From contig JAJUJC010000001.1 in NCBI GenBank assembly GCA_029267335.1, forward strand, positions 372,001-436,000: DNA of 64,000 nucleotides, written 5' to 3'. Position numbers and translations under genes: made by a program. The DNA comes from Intestinibacillus massiliensis. GTDB taxonomy: Bacteria > Bacillota > Clostridia > Oscillospirales > Butyricicoccaceae. The notes beneath the pieces are model-generated. The model searched no databases and was not told the DNA's origin. It was given only the letters and a program-made list of their open reading frames with translations. Positions 16,669 through 24,472 of this stretch are shown in pieces (positions within the stretch are counted from its first letter, which is position 1; each line of letters begins with the position of its first letter).

Positions 16669-16698
16669 AGTATAACATAGTCTGCATGGTTTTGGCAA
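16669..16698 (-). promoter_or_regulatory. Promoter of tRNA-Val
   Basis: Minus strand TTGCCA (16693-16698) and TATACT (16669-16674), spaced 18 bases, place the transcript start about 10 bases before the tRNA. Confidence 0.7.
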
Positions 16699-16707
16699 GG
16701 GGAAATT

Positions 16708-17118
16708 TTACGAGCGCTTGATGATGACAAACGGGATCATCCCCATGCGCCGTACACGATGATTATAGACGACCGCACCCGCGATACCGGCGGCAAAGCC
16801 CAGTATTCCGCCGCCGATCGCCGCACCCTCCGCACCTCCAAGCGAGCGCAGAAACGCATACAGCACGAAAAACAGCACAAGTGGCACAGTATAAACGATT
16901 GCCGCCGCACCAAATACCTGCTTATTGTCTCCCTCAATGGTAACGATCTCGCCCACCTGTGCATGCGCACGATTAACCGCCTGCGCCGTGATGCGTTCCG
17001 TCGGTGTGCCGCAGCCGCCGCACTTGGAGCAATCATGCCCGCATGCGCTCTGACGCTGTACTTCAATTTCCGCAATCCCGCCGGAAAGTAACTTTTTTAC
17101 AACTGCTTTTTGTGTCAT
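16708..17118 (-). CDS. rseC: RseC/MucC-family (SoxR-reducing) membrane protein
   Basis: A 136-residue protein of the RseC family. Near residues 26-36 are four cysteines (CGHDCSKCGGC), a likely iron-sulfur or redox site, and two transmembrane helices follow (AAAIVYTVPLVLFFVLYAF and a second glycine-rich one). In Gram-negatives RseC helps reduce SoxR and often accompanies Rnf complexes; in Clostridia its role is unclear. It follows the FAD-dependent dehydrogenase by 16 bases and is the last gene before tRNA-Val, so it belongs to the cdaA-cdaR transcript. Confidence 0.88.
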   Translation of the reverse strand: MTQKAVVKKLLSGGIAEIEVQRQSACGHDCSKCGGCGTPTERITAQAVNRAHAQVGEIVTIEGDNKQVFGAAAIVYTVPLVLFFVLYAFLRSLGGAEGAAIGGGILGFAAGIAGAVVYNHRVRRMGMIPFVIIKRS

Positions 17119-17134
17119 AATTGGTGCACCCTTC

Positions 17135-18724
17135 TCAGTCTTCCACTGGTCTCAGTTCCTGTATGATTTGATGTGCTGCCCGAATGCCGTCGACCGCGGC
17201 GGACATGATGCCGCCTGCATAACCTGCACCCTCGCCGCACGGAATCAGCCCGTGCAGGGAACGGCTGAACAGATCCTCACCGCGTGCAAGACGCACGGGC
17301 GACGAGGTACGGGTCTCCGGCGCAGTCAGCAACGCATCCTGCATGGCAAAGCCGTGCATGCGTCGATCAAACGTGCGCAGCCCGTCCCGCATTTTTTCTG
17401 TCACGAAGTGCGGCAGACACGGCTCGATCGTCCCAAGCTGTACGCCGCGCGGATAGGTCGGACGCACTTGTCCGAATTTCACGCTGCTGCGTCCTTCCAA
17501 AAAATCTCCGACGCGCTGACACGGCGCCTGATAGCTGCGCGTCAGGCGATAGGCGGCGCGCTCGATCTCGCGTTGGAACGCCACCCCGCCAAGCGCACCG
17601 CTTTCCGGAAAATCGCTCGGCTCGACCGATACAACGATCGCCGCATTTGCATTCCTGCCGTCGCGGGCATGGTAACTCATACCGTTCGTGACGACGGTGT
17701 TTTCTTCGCTTTGTGCCGCGACGACCTCGCCGCCGGGGCACATGCAGAACGAATAGCACGCGCGTTGACCGTCCCGGTGGGACAGCGTATATTCCGCGGG
17801 CGGCAGCGCAGGATGCCCCGCGAGCCGACCGTACAGCATACGGTCGATCTCCGTCTGCGGATGCTCAATGCGCGCACCGACCGAAAACGCCTTCGGTTCC
17901 ATGTAAATATTCTGTGCAAGCCACGCAAAGGTATCGCGCGCGCTGTGACCGATCGCGAGCACCGCGCGTTCGCACGCAATGCTTTGCCCGTCGATACGCA
18001 CGCCGGTCAGGGCGTCGCCGCGCATTTCCAGTCCGGTCAGCGGTGCGCGAAAGTGCACCTCTCCGCCTGCGGCAAGAATGCGCTCCCGCATCGCGCGTAC
18101 GACGTTTTTCAAAATGTCCGTGCCGATATGAGGCTTTGCCTGCCGCAAAATCTCCTCCGGCGCACCGTGCTCCACAAACGTGCGCAGCACGCTTTCGCAG
18201 TGGGGGTCATTAATGCGGGTCGTCAGCTTGCCGTCGGAATACGCGCCCGCACCGCCTTCACCAAACTGGATATTGGAGGCCTCGTCGAGCATTCCCTGCT
18301 CAAAGAAATCTTTGACCGCCTGATCGCGGCGGCTGAGATCGTCCCCACGCTCGAACACGAGCGGGCGGTAGCCATAACGCGCGAGTTCATATGCCGCGAA
18401 CAACCCCGCAGGTCCCATACCGATCACTATCGGGCGGTGTTCAATGCGCATATCTCCGCGTACAGGCTCGAGCACCGCGTCACTTTTACAGCGCACCGTG
18501 GTGTCATGCAGCGCATCGACGAAACGTACTTCTTCCTCCACGCCATGCACGCAGACCGAATACACTTTTTGCACTTTTCCATGCCGTGCGTCGATGGAGC
18601 AGCGGTAAATATGCGCACGCAGGGAGCCCACGGCATGCAATCCACAGCGCGCAAGCGCGGCGTTGACGGCTTCCGCTTCGGGGCAGTCGAACGGCAACCG
18701 AATGCCGGAAATGATGATGCTCAA
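17135..18724 (-). CDS. FAD-dependent dehydrogenase (COG2509 type)
   Basis: A 529-residue uncharacterised FAD-dependent oxidoreductase. After an N-terminal domain of about 95 residues, it has the dinucleotide-binding motif VIGMGPAGLFAAYELA, FERGDDLSRRDQAV, and GEGGAGAYSDGKLTTRIND, the hallmark of this group. A C-terminal GEGAGYAGGIMSAAVDGIRAA closes the FAD site. The substrate is unknown; members are often annotated as glutamate-synthase-like or tRNA-modification relatives without proof. Its start overlaps the cdaR stop by four bases, which ties it to the c-di-AMP genes and to rseC downstream. Confidence 0.9.
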   Translation of the reverse strand: MSIIISGIRLPFDCPEAEAVNAALARCGLHAVGSLRAHIYRCSIDARHGKVQKVYSVCVHGVEEEVRFVDALHDTTVRCKSDAVLEPVRGDMRIEHRPIVIGMGPAGLFAAYELARYGYRPLVFERGDDLSRRDQAVKDFFEQGMLDEASNIQFGEGGAGAYSDGKLTTRINDPHCESVLRTFVEHGAPEEILRQAKPHIGTDILKNVVRAMRERILAAGGEVHFRAPLTGLEMRGDALTGVRIDGQSIACERAVLAIGHSARDTFAWLAQNIYMEPKAFSVGARIEHPQTEIDRMLYGRLAGHPALPPAEYTLSHRDGQRACYSFCMCPGGEVVAAQSEENTVVTNGMSYHARDGRNANAAIVVSVEPSDFPESGALGGVAFQREIERAAYRLTRSYQAPCQRVGDFLEGRSSVKFGQVRPTYPRGVQLGTIEPCLPHFVTEKMRDGLRTFDRRMHGFAMQDALLTAPETRTSSPVRLARGEDLFSRSLHGLIPCGEGAGYAGGIMSAAVDGIRAAHQIIQELRPVED

Positions 18725-20037
18725 GTGCCGCCCTCCTGTGTGGTGTCCGTGTTATGCTCGGGTGTGATCGGGGTGGGTGTTTCCGGTGTAACGGGCGTAG
18801 TTTTGTTCAGCGTCACGGTCACTGTTTCGGTGTGGGACAAAATCGTCACATCCTCGCTGCCTGCGGGCAGCTCTACCGTAACCGGAACCTGATTTTCGCC
18901 TTCCTGCAATGCGCTGGAGTCATAAGACGCCGTCACCTTGATATCTCCGGCGTTGATGGCGGTCAGTATGCTGTTTTTGCCGCGCAGCGTGACCTGAACG
19001 GTCTGTTCGCCGGTCTGCACAGCCGGCTTTTGCGCCGCGATACTCGTATCGGTATATGTGATGTCACTGACCGCGATCGTGCGGGTGGCGATCCCGTCGA
19101 TCTGCACCGACACGGTCGCGTGGCTCGGCTGGCCGTCGCTCAGGTACACGCCTGCTGGCAGCCGGATCGCGAGCGTACGCTCTGCGCCGGTCTCCACATT
19201 CGCCAGATCGATCACACCGAGTTTGACCGATTTTACGATTTTCAGCATGGATTCATCGCCGTAAACCTCCACGCTCGCGGGCGAGATACTGACCGTCGCC
19301 ATATCTGCGCTCACGTCCTGGCTGGGCTCGACCTTGACCTCAAGTGGAAGCGTTGCGGTGCGGTAAACATGTACGCCCACGTCGATCCGGTTGATTGACC
19401 GCGACAGATACGGCGAGGTCACCTCGTTGCCGTCACTGTCCACCAACTTATACTCATAAGACTGTGTTGTTGTTTTGAGCAGATCGGCGGTCGGCACGAC
19501 AACATGTGCAAACTGTATGGTATCCAGAATCGTCTGCGGCCCCTCTATGGTCACACTGCGCTGCACGGGCTTCGGATCGCCGTAACGGTAGCCGGTGGGC
19601 GCGTCCGATTCGAGTGCCGTCTCGACTGGGATTTCCTTTTTCGCAACACGATCTATGACCAGTTCCACTTTTTCCGGTGACATGTGCTCGCGCGTGACCC
19701 CGTCCGGCAGATCGATCGTATAGGCAAAGCTGTGCACGCCTGTGGTCGTTACATTCGACACATCGACTGTAGCATAAAGCTGCGCTTTATCAATTTTCCT
19801 GATATATTCCGCCTGACCGGATACGCGCAGTTCCACATGCGCATTCTCCCCGCTGATCACCATCAGCCCCTGCTTTTCGAGGAGCGTATCCGCCCCCATG
19901 ATATTGAGCGGAATGTCGTGATAGGTGCGCGGACGGAGCGGGTTCTGATCGTTCATCGCGATGACCCACAGGCAAACCGCAAGTACAAGTGCAAAAAAAC
20001 GGTTAACGATATTATGTTTTTTGAAAAACTGCATCAT
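18721..20037 (-). CDS. cdaR: CdaR, YbbR-domain regulator of CdaA
   Basis: A 438-residue protein with one N-terminal membrane helix (FFALVLAVCLWVIAM, about 15-30) and an extracytoplasmic part made of about four YbbR-like beta domains (VELVIDR, VTIEGPQTIL and VEVYGDES mark them), ending in a Thr/Pro-rich tail with repeated TPxTPE. CdaR binds and regulates the diadenylate cyclase CdaA. The ATG at 20037 overlaps the cdaA stop by four bases and has GGGGAGGG upstream. glmM, the usual third partner, is replaced here by the FAD dehydrogenase and rseC. Confidence 0.93.
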   Translation of the reverse strand: MMQFFKKHNIVNRFFALVLAVCLWVIAMNDQNPLRPRTYHDIPLNIMGADTLLEKQGLMVISGENAHVELRVSGQAEYIRKIDKAQLYATVDVSNVTTTGVHSFAYTIDLPDGVTREHMSPEKVELVIDRVAKKEIPVETALESDAPTGYRYGDPKPVQRSVTIEGPQTILDTIQFAHVVVPTADLLKTTTQSYEYKLVDSDGNEVTSPYLSRSINRIDVGVHVYRTATLPLEVKVEPSQDVSADMATVSISPASVEVYGDESMLKIVKSVKLGVIDLANVETGAERTLAIRLPAGVYLSDGQPSHATVSVQIDGIATRTIAVSDITYTDTSIAAQKPAVQTGEQTVQVTLRGKNSILTAINAGDIKVTASYDSSALQEGENQVPVTVELPAGSEDVTILSHTETVTVTLNKTTPVTPETPTPITPEHNTDTTQEGGT

Positions 20038-20891
20038 TTTGAGGCCCTCCCCTTCCACTTTTTTAGGACGGCCTTGGCAGATTTCGGCTTGTCATTGGTG
20101 GTTTCCTCGGGCAGCAGCTCCGCGCGGAGCACCTTTTCGAGTGTCTCGGGGGCAAGGTGACGCTTGAGCATACCGCCGATCGCGACCGAGATCGAGCCGG
20201 TCTCCTCCGACACAACGACGAGCACCGCATCCGAGGTTTCACTCATGCCGACCGCTGCACGATGGCGTGTGCCGAGGTCACGGCTGAGAGACTGGTTGCC
20301 AGAAAGCGGCAGCACGCAGCCCGCCGCGATAATGCGCCCCTCGCGAATGACCATTGCGCCGTCGTGCAGCGGCGACTTGGGATAGAATACGTTTTTGACC
20401 AGTTCCGCCGAGGTTTCCGCGTCAATATAGGTGCCGTTTTTGATGATTTCGCCCAACTTTTCTCCGCGTTCAAAGACGATCAGCGCACCGGTCCGCGTCC
20501 ATGACATGGCTTCGCATGCCGCCGTGACCTGGACGATGGCGGACTCCGCCGCAGGGATCCCGTCGCGGTTGGCGATCAGCCCACGCACGACCTTCCCCTT
20601 ACCGACCTGCTCGAGCATGCGGCGCAGCTCGGGCTGAAAGATGACGATGAGCGCATATAGTCCGATCGTATATGTTTTATCGAGGACATAGCTGATGGTG
20701 TTGAGCCGCGCCCAGCGCGCGACCTCCATCACGATGAGCAAAATGATGATGCCCTTGATGAGCCGCTCCGCACTGGTGTCGCGCAGCAGCGTCATAACCT
20801 TATAAATCAAAAACGCGACGATCAGGATATCGATCACGTCTGCCGCGGATGCGGTTTGCACATATACGAATAGTTTTTCTACAAATTCCAT
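20034..20891 (-). CDS. cdaA: Diadenylate cyclase CdaA
   Basis: A 285-residue membrane-bound DAC protein that makes cyclic di-AMP, a messenger for potassium, osmotic and cell-wall control. Three N-terminal hydrophobic segments (about 15-75) precede the DAC domain, which has the catalytic DGA (PLHDGAMVI) and RHR (GTRHRAAVG) motifs. The C-terminus is Lys-rich. The start MEFVEK at 20891 lies after a leader of about 65 bases from a good promoter at 20964-20992. It heads cdaA-cdaR-FAD dehydrogenase-rseC. Confidence 0.96.
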   Translation of the reverse strand: MEFVEKLFVYVQTASAADVIDILIVAFLIYKVMTLLRDTSAERLIKGIIILLIVMEVARWARLNTISYVLDKTYTIGLYALIVIFQPELRRMLEQVGKGKVVRGLIANRDGIPAAESAIVQVTAACEAMSWTRTGALIVFERGEKLGEIIKNGTYIDAETSAELVKNVFYPKSPLHDGAMVIREGRIIAAGCVLPLSGNQSLSRDLGTRHRAAVGMSETSDAVLVVVSEETGSISVAIGGMLKRHLAPETLEKVLRAELLPEETTNDKPKSAKAVLKKWKGRASK

Positions 20892-20963
20892 GTTGCATGA
20901 TCCAATCACAAACTTGTTAAACGTCGGAACAACCCAATGGCTTTCCGCAACTGATACTATTTT

Positions 20964-20992
20964 ATTTTATCATACCACCGTTGCGATGTGAA
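20964..20992 (-). promoter_or_regulatory. Promoter of the cdaA operon
   Basis: Minus strand TTCACA (20987-20992) and TAAAAT (20964-20969) with a TG upstream of the -10 are 17 bases apart. The -35 box is part of a 17-bp dyad. Confidence 0.7.
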
Positions 20993-21003
20993 GTGTGTTC
21001 ACA
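20987..21003. promoter_or_regulatory. TGTGAA-N5-TTCACA dyad over the cdaA -35 box
   Basis: The inverted repeat TGTGAA/TTCACA with a 5-base centre overlaps the cdaA -35 element, a position suited to repression. It resembles Rex and CRP/FNR sites but the spacing differs by one base from both consensus forms. Confidence 0.4.
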
Positions 21004-21023
21004 CAGTTTCCGCCCAAATGTTA

Positions 21024-22157
21024 TTAATTTTTTATGACGATTTCGTGATACTGCTGCAAAAAACCGGCGATTTCTTCATGTGTATTCCAATAACCGACAG
21101 ATAATCGCACGGTGCCGGTGTCTAGCGTACCCGCGCTGCGATGGGCGAGCGGCGCACAGTGCACGCCGGTGCGCACGCACGTTCCGAGTGCGGCAAGCGC
21201 CTGCCCGATGTCATCGCAGGACATCCCCTGCTGACGAATCGACAGCACGCCCGCCTGCAAGTTTTCGTCGGGTGCCGCAAACACCTCGCAGCCGTCCACC
21301 TTGCGCAGACCGGCGATCAGCGTGTGCAGCAACCGCCGCTCATGCCGTAAAATCGCGCACGGTTCGGCATAGGTGACAAAGCGTACACCCTCGCACAGTC
21401 CGGCGATACCCGGTGCGTTGAGCGTACCGCTTTCAAACCGATCCGGCAGGAAATCCGGTTGCTTCATCTCACCGGACAGACTTCCCGTGCCGCCTTGCAG
21501 CAGCGGGCGGGTCATTTCGTCCGACAGTGCGAGCAGCACGCCGGTTCCCTGCGGGCCGTACAATGCCTTATGCCCGGGCATGCACACCGCCGCCACGCTC
21601 GGCAGCGTGCGCACGTCGATATCGAGCACGCCTGCGGATTGCGAAGCATCCAAAATCATCGGAATGTGTTTTGCTGCGAGCATGCGGTCAAGCTCCTGTA
21701 GCGGGGCGACCGCGCCGAATACATTGGATACATGATTGATGATAAACAGGGTCGCGCCGTCTTGGATCGCGCGTTCCGCCGCATCAAGCATCGCCTGCTG
21801 ATCGAAAAGCGGGCTTTGCAGCACGATAAAACGATTGCCGCGCGCAACGATCGGACGCACGACCGAATTGTGCTCATAACCCGTCATTGCCACCACGGTT
21901 TTTTCGCCGGACAGCGCATGGATCGCCAGATTGAGCGCATGCGTTGCATTCATGGTGAACACGACACGCTCACAATCCGTCAATCCGAACAAGTGCGCGA
22001 CCACTTCTCGGCAGCCAAAAATCAATTCGCCGGCATGCATTGCCGGTCGATGCCCGCTTCGCCCCGCGCCCGCAGCGGTGCGCATCGCCCCAACGACCGC
22101 TCTGTGCACGGTTTCGGGTTTTTGCAGCGTCGTTGCGGCATTATCCAGATAGATCAT
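21024..22157 (-). CDS. Cysteine-desulfurase-family aminotransferase (class V)
   Basis: A 377-residue PLP enzyme. It starts IYLDNAATTLQKP, binds PLP at the Lys in CMPGHKALYGPQGTG, and has the substrate Cys in TGVHCAPLAH. It fits the family TIGR01977, which is distinct from NifS/IscS and often sits near selenium-related genes and DUF3343. It presumably removes S or Se from cysteine or selenocysteine (inference). The ATG at 22157 overlaps the stop of the DUF3343 gene by four bases. No iscU, selD or selA is visible here. Confidence 0.88.
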   Translation of the reverse strand: MIYLDNAATTLQKPETVHRAVVGAMRTAAGAGRSGHRPAMHAGELIFGCREVVAHLFGLTDCERVVFTMNATHALNLAIHALSGEKTVVAMTGYEHNSVVRPIVARGNRFIVLQSPLFDQQAMLDAAERAIQDGATLFIINHVSNVFGAVAPLQELDRMLAAKHIPMILDASQSAGVLDIDVRTLPSVAAVCMPGHKALYGPQGTGVLLALSDEMTRPLLQGGTGSLSGEMKQPDFLPDRFESGTLNAPGIAGLCEGVRFVTYAEPCAILRHERRLLHTLIAGLRKVDGCEVFAAPDENLQAGVLSIRQQGMSCDDIGQALAALGTCVRTGVHCAPLAHRSAGTLDTGTVRLSVGYWNTHEEIAGFLQQYHEIVIKN

Positions 22158-22399
22158 ACGCCCCTTCCTCTCTGCATGGGCACCACGCGTATCTTGCACG
22201 GTGAAAAGTTCTGCTCCTCGAGCCGTGCTTTCGCCGTTTCCAGTTCCTCCGGGCGGATGCGCACGGCGTAGGCGCACGAGCTGGTGCGGTCCTCGCGCGG
22301 CGGGCGCGTCATCACGCCTCGAATCCCTGCGCCTTCCAGTAATCTATATGCCACAAACGCCTCGGTTTGCGATCTACAGGTAATAAAAACTCGATTCAT
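22154..22399 (-). CDS. DUF3343 domain protein
   Basis: An 81-residue protein of the DUF3343 family: MNRVFITCRSQTEAFVAYRL at the start, then PREDRTSSCAYAVRI, with two conserved cysteines (8 and about 42), resembling a putative Se/S carrier fold. Its neighbours in other Clostridia are cysteine-desulfurase-like and selenium-metabolism genes, as here. It is translationally coupled to the aminotransferase, so it may accept sulfur or selenium from it. That role is not proven. Confidence 0.82.
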   Translation of the reverse strand: MNRVFITCRSQTEAFVAYRLLEGAGIRGVMTRPPREDRTSSCAYAVRIRPEELETAKARLEEQNFSPCKIRVVPMQRGRGV

Positions 22400-22492
22400 A
22401 CTGCTTCACCATCCGTTTTTCATTCTCTCCCATCATATGCCGAGACACGCATGCGCGGCACTCTCCGAGGGATCGCCCGACCGATTTCGCCC

Positions 22493-22515
22493 GAGATTAA
22501 GAAATTCTTAATCTC
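22493..22515. promoter_or_regulatory. Perfect 23-bp palindrome between divergent operons
   Basis: Arms GAGATTAAGAA and TTCTTAATCTC flank a single A. It lies about 95 bases before the DUF3343 gene and 118 before the first glycosyltransferase gene, upstream of likely -10 sequences around 22545. Position and symmetry suggest an operator for an unidentified dimeric regulator. Confidence 0.5.
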
Positions 22516-22632
22516 TCTGTAAGAAGCGGATAAGAAGGATGTGCTACACTATAAACAACTTAGGAAACCGGATCCTGTCCAGCGGCATTTGCGGCTTTCG
22601 GGAACAGGACACGAGAGAAAGAAGTTTATAGC

Positions 22633-23826
22633 ATGAAAATCTTGATTACGACCGATACATACGCGCCGATCATCAACGGCGTGGTGACCTCGATCCTCAA
22701 CCTGACGCGCGCTTTGACCGCGCTCGGGCACACAGTGCGCATTTTGACGCTTGCTTCCGATGCTTCGTACGAAGGACGACAGGACAACGTGTACTATCTT
22801 CCCTCGCTCAAGTGCGGCATTTATCCCGATGCGCGTGTGACCTTGCCGTTCCGCTCCTCCGTGCTGCGTGACATTGAGGCATGGTCACCCGACATCATCC
22901 ATTCGCAGAGCGAGTTTTCCTCGTTTTTGTGCGCAAAGCACCTTGCAAAGCGTCTGGGCGTGCCGCTCATCCACACCTATCACACGCTATATGAGGATTA
23001 TACGCATTACTTCTGCCCCAATCAGCAGCTTGGCGTGCTTGCCGTGCGCGGCTTTACGCGCATGATCTCGCGTTCGGTCTCGATGCTGTGTGCGCCCTCG
23101 GTCAAGGTGCAGCGTACCCTGCTCGATTATGGCATTTCCGCTCCGATCTCCGTACTGCCGACCGGCATCGACCTGTCCCGATTCACCGCGCCGGTATCCG
23201 AAGCCGACTGTGCAGCACGCAAACGCGCACTCGGTCTGCCGAGCGATTGCCATGTGCTGCTCGCGCTCGGCCGTCTGGCAAAGGAAAAGAATTACGACGA
23301 GCTGCTCGACAATGCCGCGCCGTTGCTGCGCGAAATGGAAAACGTCTATCTGGTCATCGTCGGTGACGGTCCATATCGCGCCGACATTGAAGCCACAGTC
23401 CGCGCGCGCGGTCTGTCCGACAAAGTGCGCATGACCGGCATGGTGTCCGCGGAGGAAGTCCCCGCCTATTATCACATGAGCGACGTATTCGTCTGCGCAT
23501 CGAGCAGCGAAACACAGGGACTGACCTACCTTGAGGCAATGGCGTGCGGACTGCCGCAGGTCGTGCGGCGCGATGCCTGCCTCGACGGTGTTGTGGTCAA
23601 CGGCCGCAACGGCTACCAATACGAAACGCCGGAGGAATGCCGCGCATATCTGGACGAGCTGTTGTCGCACGCTGCCGTTCGTCATACAATGTCGCACAAT
23701 GCGACGATCGACGCCGACCAGTTCGGTATGGAGACCTTCGGACGGCGTGCCGAGACCCGCTATCTGGCTTTGGTGCAGCAGGAAGCGCTGCGCCATCCCG
23801 CACTTGTATATGAACGAGGTATTTAA
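22633..23826 (+). CDS. GT4 glycosyltransferase, probably diacylglycerol glucosyltransferase type
   Basis: A 397-residue GT-B fold enzyme of family GT4. The N-terminal domain starts MKILITTDTYAPIINGVVTS, with the GG-like acceptor loop, and HSQSEF and HTYHTLYEDYTHYF, which resemble 1,2-diacylglycerol 3-glucosyltransferases. The C-terminal donor domain has ALGRLAKEKNYDELL, VIVGDGPY and the E-x7-E motif in SSSETQGLTYLEAMACG. It is the first gene of a three-gene unit with a VTT membrane protein and a second GT4, a set found in glycolipid (lipoteichoic acid anchor) synthesis of Firmicutes. Lipid acceptor is inferred. Confidence 0.88.
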   Translation: MKILITTDTYAPIINGVVTSILNLTRALTALGHTVRILTLASDASYEGRQDNVYYLPSLKCGIYPDARVTLPFRSSVLRDIEAWSPDIIHSQSEFSSFLCAKHLAKRLGVPLIHTYHTLYEDYTHYFCPNQQLGVLAVRGFTRMISRSVSMLCAPSVKVQRTLLDYGISAPISVLPTGIDLSRFTAPVSEADCAARKRALGLPSDCHVLLALGRLAKEKNYDELLDNAAPLLREMENVYLVIVGDGPYRADIEATVRARGLSDKVRMTGMVSAEEVPAYYHMSDVFVCASSSETQGLTYLEAMACGLPQVVRRDACLDGVVVNGRNGYQYETPEECRAYLDELLSHAAVRHTMSHNATIDADQFGMETFGRRAETRYLALVQQEALRHPALVYERGI

Positions 23827-23830
23827 TTTT

Positions 23831-24457
23831 ATGGAAGAGATCAACCGCATGCCGCGTACACCGTTGCCGAAACCGCGCCTTTCTTCGGACATGATCCTGC
23901 GCATCGCATCGACCGCCGGTCTGCTGCTGACCATCGTGCTCGTGCTCATCGGCTGGCGATACGGTATTTTCGCGTCGCAGGAAACGTTTGCCGCCTTCAT
24001 TCGCTCGATGGGCTGGCTGTCCATTCCGGTGTTCATTGTAATACAGGCGATACAGGTCGTCATCCCCATTCTGCCCGCCGCGATCGGATGCAGCGTCGGC
24101 GTCATCGTTTATGGCTCCGTGTGGGGATTTGTATACAATTACGTCGGCATTTGTGCGGGGTCGATCATCGCGTTTCTGCTCGCACGCACCTACGGTCTGC
24201 CGCTTGTGCGCCGCATGACCGCAAAAAAACAGTTCGATAAATACGCCAAATTTCTGAATCACGGCAAAGCGTTTGACCGCATGTTCGCCATCGCGATCTT
24301 CGCGCCGGTCGCGCCGGATGATCTGCTGTGCTATCTTGCCGGACTGACCCCCATGTCGCTCAAGCGCTTTACGACCGTCCTCCTGCTCGGCAAGCCGCTC
24401 GCGATCTTTCTGTACAGTGCGGGTCTGACTGCCCTGCTGACATTTTTCTGGCATTGA
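23831..24457 (+). CDS. VTT/DedA-family membrane protein (TVP38/TMEM64 type)
   Basis: A 208-residue membrane protein with five or six hydrophobic segments. The VTT core is visible: IQAIQVVIPILPAAIGCSVG, then GSVWGFVYNYVGICAGSIIAFLLARTYG, and FAPVAPDDLLCYLAGLT, including the Pro- and Asp-containing re-entrant loop. Family members are thought to move phospholipids or undecaprenyl phosphate across membranes. It lies 4 bases after the first GT and 15 before the second, so a role in flipping or supplying lipid for the two glycosyltransferases is reasonable. An upstream ATG (23810) is possible but GAGG favours 23831. Confidence 0.85.
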   Translation: MEEINRMPRTPLPKPRLSSDMILRIASTAGLLLTIVLVLIGWRYGIFASQETFAAFIRSMGWLSIPVFIVIQAIQVVIPILPAAIGCSVGVIVYGSVWGFVYNYVGICAGSIIAFLLARTYGLPLVRRMTAKKQFDKYAKFLNHGKAFDRMFAIAIFAPVAPDDLLCYLAGLTPMSLKRFTTVLLLGKPLAIFLYSAGLTALLTFFWH

Positions 24458-24472
24458 TAAGGGAGTTTTATC

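Noticed and set aside
17168-18892. Plus-strand open frame of 574 codons opposite the FAD dehydrogenase
   Set aside because: Low-complexity Arg/His/Ala content and full overlap with a well-supported gene.
20987-21003. Definite CRP or Rex site at cdaA
   Set aside because: The dyad spacing is one base longer than either consensus, so it is reported only as an unassigned dyad.
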